A DNA stretch of 64,000 nucleotides from JBCCCJ01 sp039029315 (GTDB lineage Bacteria; Bacteroidota; Bacteroidia; J057), in the NCBI GenBank assembly GCA_039029315.1, contig JBCCGK010000018.1, forward strand, positions 81,759 to 145,758, in the 5' to 3' direction. Of this stretch, positions 40,696 through 48,774 are shown in pieces. The position numbers and the translations under genes are program-made. A model generated the notes under the pieces. It did not search any database and was not told where the DNA came from. It worked only from the letters and a program-made list of their open reading frames with translations. Positions within the stretch are counted from its first letter, which is position 1; each line of letters begins with the position of its first letter.

Positions 40696-41412
40696 ATGAG
40701 ACACGGAAAAAAGGTGAACCACCTTGGGCGTAAGTCTGCCCATAGAAAAGCCATGTTGGCCAATATGGCGATCTCTTTGATCGAACATAAACGAATCAAA
40801 ACCACTCTTGCCAAAGCAAAAGCTTTGCGTGTATATGTCGAACCCTTGATTACCAAATCCAAGACAGACACAACACATTCACGGCGAGTAGTGTTTTCCT
40901 ATCTTCAAAACAAAGAAGCCATCAAGGAATTGTTCGGCGAGATCTCAGAGACTGTAGCTTCCCGGCCCGGTGGCTATACCAGAATCCTCAAATTGGGACC
41001 ACGATCTGGAGACAATGCCGAAATGGCCTTGATCGAATTGGTCGATTTCAATGAATTTGATGCTGGAAAAGCTGAATCTGGAAGAAAGAAAAAGCGTCGT
41101 AGAAGAGGAAAAGGAAACAAAAAAGCCGCCAAAGTCGCTGCTGCTGTTGTTGAGGAGGTAAAAGAAACAGCTGAAGATGTGAAGGACTTTGTTGAGGATG
41201 CTGTGGACAAAGTAGAAGATGTGGTCGAAGACGTCGTGGATAAAGTTGAGGATGTAGTAGAAGATGTTGCGGATAAGGTAGAAGATGTCGTAGAGGATGT
41301 CAAAGACAAAGTAGAAGACTTTGTTGAAGACGTGAAGGAGAAAGTAGAGGATCTCCTGGATGGGGATGACGACAAGGACGATGATGATGATAAAGAAGAG
41401 AAAGAAGACTAA
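40696..41412 (+). CDS. rplQ: 50S ribosomal protein L17 with repetitive acidic C-terminal tail
   Basis: This 238-residue protein starts at the ATG at 40696 (MRHGKKVNHLGRKSAHRKAM); the upstream GCC/TTG frame is not used. The L17 core ends near residue 125 (LIELVDFNEFD). It is followed by a Lys/Arg-rich spacer (SGRKKKRRRRGKGNKKAAK), about 55 residues built of five 11-residue repeats (VEDVxDKVEDV), and a final run of Asp/Lys/Glu. Other Bacteroidota have shorter Ala/Glu-rich tails. The repeats would form an amphipathic helix of the LEA or apolipoprotein type. Last gene of the operon. Confidence 0.95.
   Translation: MRHGKKVNHLGRKSAHRKAMLANMAISLIEHKRIKTTLAKAKALRVYVEPLITKSKTDTTHSRRVVFSYLQNKEAIKELFGEISETVASRPGGYTRILKLGPRSGDNAEMALIELVDFNEFDAGKAESGRKKKRRRRGKGNKKAAKVAAAVVEEVKETAEDVKDFVEDAVDKVEDVVEDVVDKVEDVVEDVADKVEDVVEDVKDKVEDFVEDVKEKVEDLLDGDDDKDDDDDKEEKED
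41191..41355 (+). repeat. Five 33-bp tandem repeats encoding an 11-residue motif in rplQ
   Basis: The units are VEDAVDKVEDV, VEDVVDKVEDV, VEDVADKVEDV, VEDVKDKVEDF and VEDVKEKVEDL, each exactly 33 bases with no gaps. Codons vary between units (gtc, gtg, gta, gtt for Val), which points to selection on the protein pattern rather than very recent expansion. Confidence 0.9.
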
Positions 41413-41442
41413 CTAACTCTTACTCTTAACAAGAATAACTCC

Positions 41443-41482
41443 AACGCCTGCTGTGAAACAGTGGGCGTTCGTTTGTTTTATA
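41443..41482 (+). terminator. Rho-independent terminator of the ribosomal protein operon
   Basis: AACGCC (41443-41448) pairs with GGCGTT (41464-41469), and inside it CTGT pairs with ACAG around the loop GAA, separated by TG/TG mismatches. A T-rich tract (CGTTTGTTTTAT) follows. It is 30 bases downstream of the rplQ stop. Confidence 0.8.
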
Positions 41483-41702
41483 GAAGAGCCAACAGGAGTC
41501 AGGAAAGGAAGTCTCCAGAATAACAACCTGCTGATCTGGAGGGAGCACCTCGACAGGATGAGTCATAAGAAATCTTCCATTTCATATATGTGCCTGGACA
41601 AAATTCAAAATCAGCCACAATGAGAGTGTGCCTGATTGATTCATTGTCATTGATTGATGACCAAGAATGATGTCCCCAGCCACTACTCGAAAAGTACAGG
41701 GG

Positions 41703-42419
41703 CTATTGTTGAAGTTTATTTTTGGGTTTTGTTGCCACAAAATCTTTCAGGTAGAAAGGCTCAAACCGGATGAGATCTTCAAAATCCTGACTCTCATACT
41801 TTTGAAACAAAATCTTCCCCAAAACGGAAGCGGACGATAGTTGATCAAGGAGAAGAATGCTGTTAGGATGGTCTTGAATAAGAGGCGCACATTTTCTGAC
41901 ACCATTGCCCAAAAAAATCACCTGCCGTTCGGAAAGAATGTCCTGAAAAGAATGTTCATCCACAACGACTGCGCGTGTCTCAAGCACTTGCTGAATATTG
42001 GCATCAAAATAGGCACAATACACTTCCATTCTTCTCGCATCTAACATGGGGCATATCCAGGCATCGAATTGGTGTGCGAGTTCTTGTACTTTCCAGGCAA
42101 GTAGGTCCAAACTACCGATGGATAATAAGGGGATGTCCAGGGCAAGACACAAGCCCTTGGCGGTCGAGACGCCTACCCGAAGCCCTGTATAGGAGCCAGG
42201 CCCTTTAGCTACGGCAACCGCCTTGAGATCTTCTGCTGCGACCCCTTGACGATCCATCAGAGATTGGATCATCGGACTGATCAACTTTGCATGAGATCTG
42301 TCCACATGAGTCTCCATCAGGCCAACCAGCCTTGATCCATCGAAGAGCGCAACCGATCCTACAGGAGTCGCAGTATCGATGGCTAGTATATAGGTATGTG
42401 TTCCTTCTTGTAGTCGCAT
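41703..42419 (-). CDS. tsaB: tRNA t6A37 threonylcarbamoyltransferase component TsaB
   Basis: This 238-residue protein starts at the ATG at 42419; a longer frame to 42506 is rejected because TsaB proteins begin close to YILAIDTATPVGSVALFD. Further motifs are HAKLISPMIQSL and VAKGPGSYTGLRVGVSTAKG. It belongs to the ASKHA fold and is the non-catalytic partner that dimerises with TsaD to make N6-threonylcarbamoyladenosine in ANN-decoding tRNAs. It lies 58 bases after the HD-domain gene and is probably co-transcribed with it. Confidence 0.95.
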   Translation of the reverse strand: MRLQEGTHTYILAIDTATPVGSVALFDGSRLVGLMETHVDRSHAKLISPMIQSLMDRQGVAAEDLKAVAVAKGPGSYTGLRVGVSTAKGLCLALDIPLLSIGSLDLLAWKVQELAHQFDAWICPMLDARRMEVYCAYFDANIQQVLETRAVVVDEHSFQDILSERQVIFLGNGVRKCAPLIQDHPNSILLLDQLSSASVLGKILFQKYESQDFEDLIRFEPFYLKDFVATKPKNKLQQ

Positions 42420-42477
42420 CCAGGAATCATTGGAATGGACTTCAAAGGTACTAGCTGTCAGGAGGAATGCAAAAATG

Positions 42478-43050
42478 TTATGATTCCTGCAGAACAGTAG
42501 GAACAATGTATTCGTTGAAATGCCGAATCATCGCCAGGACCACAGGCTTTCGTTCGCACAAGCGCCCAAGGATATCAAAGTAGGCAAAAATACCGAGTAA
42601 TCGGAGATTGGTCTGTGTGGAAAGTTGTTGATACTCCTGAAGATCGACTCGCTTCAACCCCCAGCGTAAGGGGACAAAATGCCACTTAACCAGGTCAAGA
42701 ATTCTCTCTCGCTGGGATTCGCTGATTTCAGGATGTTGGAGGAGAATGTCTCTGGCGATTGGCACACCAGCTTCTTCATGTCCGGTGGAAACCCAGCGAC
42801 CATTTTTCAGATGTGTAACTTCTGGTTTTCCGGTATCGTGTAGGATACAAGCCCAATACAGGATTGTGCGTTCTTCATCCGTCAAGTCAAATTCATACGC
42901 ATGCGCATGAAACTTCTCTAACACAAGGAGGGTATGGTTGTAAACGTTGCCTTCTGCATGATAACGAGGATTCTGCTGAGTTTCCTTCATCTTCGCTATC
43001 AGTTCCCCAGGGATTGGCAATTTCTCTTCAATAATGGGCACCATAGTCAA
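42478..43050 (-). CDS. HD-domain phosphohydrolase, tRNA nucleotidyltransferase-like
   Basis: This 190-residue protein has two possible Met starts, 43050 or 43044. The HD domain shows YNHTLLVLEKFH, WACILHDTGKPEVT and STGHEEAGVPIARDIL, with a later VKWHFVPLRWGLKR. This is the pattern of the HD part of bacterial CCA-adding enzymes and related predicted phosphodiesterases or nucleotidases; the nucleotidyltransferase head is absent. The substrate is probably a nucleotide or phosphoester, but this is inferred. It is the leading gene of a two-gene leftward unit with tsaB. Confidence 0.85.
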   Translation of the reverse strand: MTMVPIIEEKLPIPGELIAKMKETQQNPRYHAEGNVYNHTLLVLEKFHAHAYEFDLTDEERTILYWACILHDTGKPEVTHLKNGRWVSTGHEEAGVPIARDILLQHPEISESQRERILDLVKWHFVPLRWGLKRVDLQEYQQLSTQTNLRLLGIFAYFDILGRLCERKPVVLAMIRHFNEYIVPTVLQES

Positions 43051-43146
43051 TTCTCATCTCAATCAAGTTCAAAATACTTCGTTGCTCAGGTCGGGGACTT
43101 TCCCAATTAACGAAATACATTGCAAAGATGCTGCCTCATTTTATCC

Positions 43147-45582
43147 TTAATCTTTCTTCTTTTTGGATTTTTTAGAATCAGGTTTTTCATCGTTGGCGCG
43201 CATGAGAATATCTGACTCTAATTCTGCGTCAAGATCATCTTCCAACTCCAGTTCTTCTTCCCATTTCCTTTGATCTTTCTCCAGTTGTTCCAGCTCTTCA
43301 TCTGTCCAGTCAAATTCACTATCATATTCTGGATCATCGATATTTTCGATTTTGTCTCCCAGAATTAATTCTTCTTCTGATGGCAAAAACATTTCCCCAT
43401 CATACGTTTCATCAAATACAAGTTTGAATTCTACCCGGCGATTCTTCTCTTTGTTCTCTTCTGTATCGTTGGGAACAATTGGCCTGGTTTCTCCATATCC
43501 TTGAAAGGTAATCCTCTCTGTGTCGAATTCTCCCTTTCGAATGATATAGTCTGCAATACTGGCTGCTCGTTGGTTAGAGAGTCTGAGGTTGCTCTCAGCA
43601 CGTCCGTCAGAGTCTGTATGTCCTTCCACTTCCAGCTTGAACATGGGATAGGTATCCAAAAACCGAATAATGTAATCTAGTTTTGGCTTGACAGAAGCAC
43701 TGAGTTTGGCACTATTGGACCGAAATCCCATCGCTTCAAAAACAATTGGTTTATTTTTTTCAAAACTTCTGGTGAAGAAGTGGAACATTGTATCCTGATT
43801 GAGTTCCACATCTCGAATGATAGTGAAAATAGAATCGCTCATAACGTAGAGGCGATATTTTCTATCATTGACCAGATCAAACTCGAAATACCCTTTTTCA
43901 TTGATTCGTTTCGGAGTGATTTCTATGCCTTCTTCTGTATCGATCACCATGACTTTCCCACGAAGAGGATAGCCAGAAACAGAATCCACCAAAAATCCTT
44001 TCAGTTGAGCAATCGCATCTGGCCTTGCTTCCATTGGCATCGGAAAAGAAAACAGATCAAAGTTTTGTTTGACATGATCCTTCTCGGTGTCCTTGGCATT
44101 GGAATAGAAGATCGTTGTGCCTTTTCCGCTGATCGAAAAGTAGTACTGATTCCCTCTTGTATTCACCAATGGGCCTACATTCTTAGGCTGTTCCCAATCA
44201 GTCCCCATCCAGCGGGCCTTAAAAATATCATAGCTCCCAAAATTCTTCATCTGTCCGGTAGAGCTAAAATACAGGGTCGAATTGATCTTGTGGAAGAAGG
44301 GCGTGACTTCATTTTTGGGAGAATTGATCATAGGCCCAAGATTAGATGCTTTTGACCATCTGCCATCCTCTCCCAGCGTGCTGTAATAAATATCAGTTCC
44401 ACCAAATCCTCCTTTGCGATTAGACACAAAAAAGAGCGTCCGGCCATCAGCTGACATATTGGGTTGAGAATCCCATGATTCTGAATTGACTTGTTTTCCC
44501 AAATTCTGGACGTGGCCCCAACTTTGGGTTGTTGGATCATAGGTTGCCTTATAGATATCACAGCTGCCAAACAGCATCCCATTTCGCTGGATATCAGCTT
44601 GCGGCGTTTTTTTTCTGCGAGAAACCTTGTTTCTTTTCTTTTGTTCGGGAAGAGTATTCCGATTATTGGTATGGAGGAAGACCCCTTGCCTACAACTGGT
44701 AAAGTAGAGCGTCAGACCATCTGGTGCCAGACAGGCAGACCCTTCATTGAATTCACTATTGACAGAATCAGGCAGACGGACTGCCTCTTGCCATTCTCCA
44801 CTCATGAAGTCTATCTCGGAATAATAGAGGTCTTCATTCTTCTTCGCAAATGGATCTACATAGGAATCCGGGATCATGCCAGTGGTATCTCGTCTGGAGG
44901 TAAAAATCAAAATGCTGTCAGACGGATCGACAAAAGGTGCATAATCTGGTGCGAGAGAGTTGATTTGATCACCCATTGGAACCAACACTTCTTTGGGGGG
45001 AATAAGGGGATCAATTTTCCTCCTGATATCCAACATTTCATAGTATTCTTCTATGTTGACCCACTCGGAAGTTTCAATTAGTGTATCATAACTGAATACG
45101 GGGGATCGAGTTCCATAATTATGGATTTTGGCGAGCTCGTAGTAATAAAGGGCTTTGGCAGTATCTCCCAGAAGTTGTTTCACTCTGCCTGTCTTCCACA
45201 GAAGGTCGACATTTTTGCTGAAGTTTTCGATCCCAAATTGATGGACATACTCGACAAGCTGTCTGTCAAGTTGCTCAAGGTAGCGGTCTGGAATCATCTC
45301 ATCCAGGCCATTGGCTTCAAGTTCAGCGATATTGGACAGGGCCTTTTTGTTATAATACATTTGTGGTCCATCAATATTCGGAAAGGCAGGTTGGGCTCCG
45401 AATCGAAGCAATATATCAGCCTGATCCTCCTTGACCAATACGGCTTCTTTTTTGATGATATTTTTCCGAAAAAAGGAATCTTCTTCTACAGGGGTGCCAA
45501 ATTGCGCCAGAGAAGTAACTGGTTGTAGGTAGCATAACAGTAAGCCCAGAAGGCTTAGCATAGCTGGTTTGAGTCTTTCCAT
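43147..45582 (-). CDS. PorE-like OmpA-family protein (TPR, WD40-like propeller, CRD, OmpA)
   Basis: This 811-residue protein starts at the ATG at 45582 (the frame reaches a TTG at 45597). A signal peptide ending TSLAQ is followed by a TPR-like helical part (QLLGDTAKALYYYELAKIHN), then PD40 propeller blades (ACLAPDGLTLYFTS, MSADGRTLFFVSNRKGGFGG, NSTLYFSSTGQ). A carboxypeptidase-regulatory-like domain (KGFLVDSVSGYPLRGKVMVI) and a C-terminal OmpA domain (VEGHTDSDGRAESNLRLSNQ) come next. This order matches PorE, the periplasmic T9SS protein that binds peptidoglycan. A tail of about 95 residues rich in Glu/Asp and then Lys follows OmpA. Role in T9SS is inferred from the layout and T9SS cargo nearby. 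Confidence 0.8.
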   Translation of the reverse strand: MERLKPAMLSLLGLLLCYLQPVTSLAQFGTPVEEDSFFRKNIIKKEAVLVKEDQADILLRFGAQPAFPNIDGPQMYYNKKALSNIAELEANGLDEMIPDRYLEQLDRQLVEYVHQFGIENFSKNVDLLWKTGRVKQLLGDTAKALYYYELAKIHNYGTRSPVFSYDTLIETSEWVNIEEYYEMLDIRRKIDPLIPPKEVLVPMGDQINSLAPDYAPFVDPSDSILIFTSRRDTTGMIPDSYVDPFAKKNEDLYYSEIDFMSGEWQEAVRLPDSVNSEFNEGSACLAPDGLTLYFTSCRQGVFLHTNNRNTLPEQKKRNKVSRRKKTPQADIQRNGMLFGSCDIYKATYDPTTQSWGHVQNLGKQVNSESWDSQPNMSADGRTLFFVSNRKGGFGGTDIYYSTLGEDGRWSKASNLGPMINSPKNEVTPFFHKINSTLYFSSTGQMKNFGSYDIFKARWMGTDWEQPKNVGPLVNTRGNQYYFSISGKGTTIFYSNAKDTEKDHVKQNFDLFSFPMPMEARPDAIAQLKGFLVDSVSGYPLRGKVMVIDTEEGIEITPKRINEKGYFEFDLVNDRKYRLYVMSDSIFTIIRDVELNQDTMFHFFTRSFEKNKPIVFEAMGFRSNSAKLSASVKPKLDYIIRFLDTYPMFKLEVEGHTDSDGRAESNLRLSNQRAASIADYIIRKGEFDTERITFQGYGETRPIVPNDTEENKEKNRRVEFKLVFDETYDGEMFLPSEEELILGDKIENIDDPEYDSEFDWTDEELEQLEKDQRKWEEELELEDDLDAELESDILMRANDEKPDSKKSKKKKD

Positions 45583-45629
45583 GATCTTAATCAACAAAAC
45601 GGGAATCCCCAGTTAATGATTGCTATCAG

Positions 45630-45661
45630 CAAAGATATACAGAAAAATCTCTGCATAACAA
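45630..45661 (-). promoter_or_regulatory. Promoter of the PorE-like gene
   Basis: On the minus strand TTG (45661-45659) and TATCTTTG (45637-45630) are 21 bases apart and fit the -33/-7 pattern. The ATG at 45582 is 48 bases further. The -33 element lies in the loop of the strong hairpin at 45637-45677. Confidence 0.6.
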
Positions 45662-45677
45662 AGAGATTTTTCTGTAT
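45637..45677 (-). terminator. 16-bp perfect hairpin downstream of the repeat-protein gene
   Basis: ATACAGAAAAATCTCT (45637-45652) and AGAGATTTTTCTGTAT (45662-45677) pair without mismatch around a 9-base loop. It starts 23 bases past the stop of the gene at 45701 and would terminate that transcript, with the T-rich arm at the 3' side. It overlaps the promoter of the next gene. Confidence 0.65.
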
Positions 45678-45700
45678 TTAAGATCAGGAAATTGTTAGGT

Positions 45701-48214
45701 TTATTGGCCAAACCAAAAAAGCTCGTAGAGGAATCTTCGAATTCTCAAGTCTGCCAAATCTCCAGTTTCCCCTCCAATAGAAGAACCATCTCTAAGAATG
45801 GCGGAGACCAAAACGGTGTTGAAATCGACTTGTTCACTGATCTCAAAAGATACACTGATGGGGCTTGGAGACAATTCAGAAATGACAACCTGCTCATATG
45901 TCAATGTTCCCTTTTGACTGACTTTTAGAGATCTTCTCTTGAACCATTTTCGAATCAATCCGCTGAGTTCCTTGGCCTCCAGCGGGGTCTTGACAGAATA
46001 AGCTGGAATATAGGTTGAACCACGATACAAGTACACAGGCTGTATCTCAATGCTGTTTCTTGGCGGTATAGGCATCTCAATGGTAGTGATCCTGGATTCT
46101 TCAGAGATGTTCAGCAAGTCTTCCAATTCCTGTATGCGGGCGAACAGTTGGCTTTGTTCGGGGTTTTTCTCCCAATCCGACAGAAAGGTTTCCCGCTGCT
46201 GAATTCGCTTGAGGCGACTTTCTGCCTTCCATTCTTTCTGGACTACTGCGTGTTGTGCTTCCTTCAGGTTTGAGATTCTGTCTTCAAAAAATTCTTGTTT
46301 GAATTTTTTTGCCGCAGAAGACATTTCCATTGAGGAACTTTGTTCTGGTTGAGATTGTTGAAGGGCGAGATATCTCGACTTCCACTGCTTGGCCAGATCA
46401 ATCAGGGAATCTTCCTCCATTCTGACATCATTGATCACTTGAATGAGTCGACCAATGTGTTGGGTCTGGTCTTCCAACAAGGAGTCTGATTCTGTTGCCT
46501 GATACTTCCATTTTTTTACACTGGCAGTCAGTGTCTCTACTTGTTGTTTGAGGGCATAATTATTGGCTTCCACCACACGCTCGACGGTATCCCGAATAAT
46601 GGTTGGACTCTTCTTTTGTTCTTCTAATTCTGATTTCAATTGGAGGATGCGATCTTTTCGATCAGCAATGAGTTGCTTGTACTTGGCCAGACTCTGTTGC
46701 ATTCTGCTGAGGGAGTCTTGCAACATAGCTTCTTGGCCATTGATGCCAGAATTTGCCAATGAAGCCATCAGTTGCTGGTTGATTTCCAAAATTTGCTTCT
46801 GGCTTTCGACCAATTGCTTTTTGGTTTTGGAAAGTTGGTCTTTTTGCTCATCCAGACCATCAGCCAAGAAGGATAATGAATCTTGTAGGGTTTTGTTCTC
46901 TGACCATAACTCCTGCATAGCATCTGGATCAGCCAGGAAGACAGTATCCAGAACTTGTTTGTGGACATCAACATAGACCGTGTCAAATCCGATTTTTGGC
47001 TGAGCTTCTACCCAAGCCAATTGCCTTCGAAGAAAATCTACCCGACCCTGCCGTTCTTCCAGGAGGGTTTCCATTCTGTTGGAGATTCTTCGGAGATAAT
47101 CAATAGAATCCTGAAATACTTCCACTCTAGATTCAAATTCGCCTTTCTGTTCTTGGCTGTAGGCTGGAATGGGGGCATCCAGAAATACAGTATCATGGAC
47201 CTGAACGAAGACCGTATCTGTCAATCTGAGGGTTTTCAGTTTGGGCACATCGACAAAGACAGTATCTGTCAGTCGAATAGTCTCTGTTGTAGGAACGTCC
47301 ACGAAGACAGTGTCAGGCTGTTGGGAGCTTGCAGTGCCAGGAACATCGACAAATACGGTATCAGTCAGCCTGAGGGTTTCTATCCTGGGCACGTCCACGA
47401 AGACGGTATCTGTCAATCTGAGAGTTTTTAGTTTGGGTACATCGACAAAAACCGTATCAGTCCGTTGGACGATCTCCGTTTTTGGAACATCGACAAATAC
47501 GGTATCAGTCTGTGTAATGATCGTTTCTTTGGGAATCTCAACAAAGACTGTATCTGTGAGTTTTTGGGTGAAGGTGTCCCGAATGACCTTTGGCAGGTCA
47601 GGCTGGCTAGTCACTCGCTCATATGCGAAATACTTATCTGCCAATTCTTTGATGGTGGCTTCTCTCTCATCCAGTCTCTCTTTTACATCCAAAATCGAAT
47701 CCATCAGCGCTTCATTTTCCAGAGACAACACCAGATTTCTGTGTTTATCCATGATGATAACCCGGACGGTATCGCGGATATGAACGGTATCTTTTACGGA
47801 GGGTGCGTGGACAGAAGCGAGTTGCGCTTTTTTTAACTCTTCTTTGAGGTAGGAAATGGTCTGCTCTCTCACATATACTTCTCTATTCAAGGTTGCGACA
47901 CTGTCCTTCCAAAACTTGGTAGAAGGATCAACATCCTCCTCTGGTGAGAATTCATCTTCGCGTATCGACTCTGAGACAGAAAGAATATCTGGATGTTGTT
48001 CGCCATCTCTCAAAACAGCATGATGAACAGAAGGGAGTTTTAGGAGTGAATCCTCAGATGATTGTTCATAAGAAGAGAGAGGTCCAGAAACTTGTTGGTC
48101 CAACAATTGAGGCTGGGGGTATTGTATTGCCCACGGATTGCTATAGACAAGGGTAGAGACCAGGAAAGAAAAACAGAGCAAAGAACAGCGGAATAACCAA
48201 AGGTCCCGAATCAT
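45701..48214 (-). CDS. Exported coiled-coil protein with tandem TDTVFVDVP repeats
   Basis: This 837-residue protein has a signal peptide (LLCFSFLVSTLVYSNP). Residues 105-200 are helical, followed by seven 16-residue repeats (220-331, consensus TDTVFVDVPKxxxxRL) and a partial eighth. A long coiled coil (about 350-690) is rich in Gln, Lys and Glu (QDSLSFLADGLDEQKDQLSK). The last 130 residues form a small globular domain (IEIQPVYLYRGSTYIPAY, VVISELSPSPISVSFEISEQ). No family is recognised. It stands next to the PorE-like gene in the same orientation but is separated by a terminator hairpin. It may be a periplasmic or surface structural protein. Confidence 0.75.
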   Translation of the reverse strand: MIRDLWLFRCSLLCFSFLVSTLVYSNPWAIQYPQPQLLDQQVSGPLSSYEQSSEDSLLKLPSVHHAVLRDGEQHPDILSVSESIREDEFSPEEDVDPSTKFWKDSVATLNREVYVREQTISYLKEELKKAQLASVHAPSVKDTVHIRDTVRVIIMDKHRNLVLSLENEALMDSILDVKERLDEREATIKELADKYFAYERVTSQPDLPKVIRDTFTQKLTDTVFVEIPKETIITQTDTVFVDVPKTEIVQRTDTVFVDVPKLKTLRLTDTVFVDVPRIETLRLTDTVFVDVPGTASSQQPDTVFVDVPTTETIRLTDTVFVDVPKLKTLRLTDTVFVQVHDTVFLDAPIPAYSQEQKGEFESRVEVFQDSIDYLRRISNRMETLLEERQGRVDFLRRQLAWVEAQPKIGFDTVYVDVHKQVLDTVFLADPDAMQELWSENKTLQDSLSFLADGLDEQKDQLSKTKKQLVESQKQILEINQQLMASLANSGINGQEAMLQDSLSRMQQSLAKYKQLIADRKDRILQLKSELEEQKKSPTIIRDTVERVVEANNYALKQQVETLTASVKKWKYQATESDSLLEDQTQHIGRLIQVINDVRMEEDSLIDLAKQWKSRYLALQQSQPEQSSSMEMSSAAKKFKQEFFEDRISNLKEAQHAVVQKEWKAESRLKRIQQRETFLSDWEKNPEQSQLFARIQELEDLLNISEESRITTIEMPIPPRNSIEIQPVYLYRGSTYIPAYSVKTPLEAKELSGLIRKWFKRRSLKVSQKGTLTYEQVVISELSPSPISVSFEISEQVDFNTVLVSAILRDGSSIGGETGDLADLRIRRFLYELFWFGQ
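47195..47557 (-). repeat. 48-bp tandem repeats coding for a 16-residue motif
   Basis: Seven full units, residues 220-331, and a partial eighth encode T/P-DTVFV[DE][VI]P followed by six or seven variable residues. Two units (KLKTLRL after VDVP) are identical and others differ mainly in the last half, so copies have been gained by duplication and then diverged. Confidence 0.9.
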
Positions 48215-48249
48215 AGATATAGGTGTTTGAAGGAATGCAAAGAGAAGGA

Positions 48250-48774
48250 TCAGGACAGTCCGTAGTAACGGATCAGATCATAGGTATTCCAACTTTTGCA
48301 ATCTCCCTTACTAAAGCCAAGCATTGAGGCAGTTTCAAATAAGGACTCTGGATCAAGAGCTTCAATTTCAACAAATACAGGAATCTCGGAAAGATCATCC
48401 TTGTAATCATCAAGTACAATATGTGTGCCTTTCCACTCATATTGCGTGCGAAATTTACGGGTTTGCTTCACGATTCCGCAACCGAGTTGTTCGAATATTC
48501 GTATAAGTGTCTCTGCATCACCCGCTGAGGTCTCCAATTCTTCCATTTCTTTGATGCCTTCCTGGGAGATATGAGATTTGTAAGTTAGGCGAATTTCCTG
48601 GTCTTCTCGTCTGATTCTCAGGACATCACCTCTTTTGCTAATCCGCCTATCTTCATAATCCAGAAACAGGGCGAGCATTTCTCCATCAAAGCTTTTTTTC
48701 GCTCCGACCTCTTCTAGGCATTGTCTGATTTTTTGGGGATCTACTTCAAGAATTTTTATTTCTAACTCTCGCAT
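48250..48774 (-). CDS. CYTH-domain protein (class IV adenylate cyclase/CyaB-like)
   Basis: This 174-residue protein opens with the CYTH signature ELEIK (residues 3-7, ExExK). The other strand-borne charged residues follow: DVLRIRRED, IRLTYKSHI, KTRKFRTQYEWKG-like KQTRKFRTQYEWKGTHIVLD, and IPVFVEIEAL. The tunnel fold binds triphosphates with divalent metal. Known members are CyaB cyclase, thiamine triphosphatase and tripolyphosphatase, and the sequence does not decide among them. Its ATG overlaps the end of the preceding SanA-like gene by 13 bases, so translation is coupled. Confidence 0.85.
   Translation of the reverse strand: MRELEIKILEVDPQKIRQCLEEVGAKKSFDGEMLALFLDYEDRRISKRGDVLRIRREDQEIRLTYKSHISQEGIKEMEELETSAGDAETLIRIFEQLGCGIVKQTRKFRTQYEWKGTHIVLDDYKDDLSEIPVFVEIEALDPESLFETASMLGFSKGDCKSWNTYDLIRYYGLS

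Noticed and set aside
40974..41375. Antisense frame over rplQ with Ser/Thr repeats
   Set aside because: It is the mirror of the acidic VEDV repeats of L17 and has no independent evidence.
47195..47557. 48-bp tandem repeats that could be taken for a CRISPR array
   Set aside because: The repeats are in frame within a long gene, encode a regular 16-residue motif, and there is no alternation of constant repeats with unrelated spacers.
47241..47783. Antisense 180-codon frame across the TDTVFVDVP repeats
   Set aside because: Its repeats are the complement of the real gene on the other strand. The real gene has a signal peptide and coiled coil.
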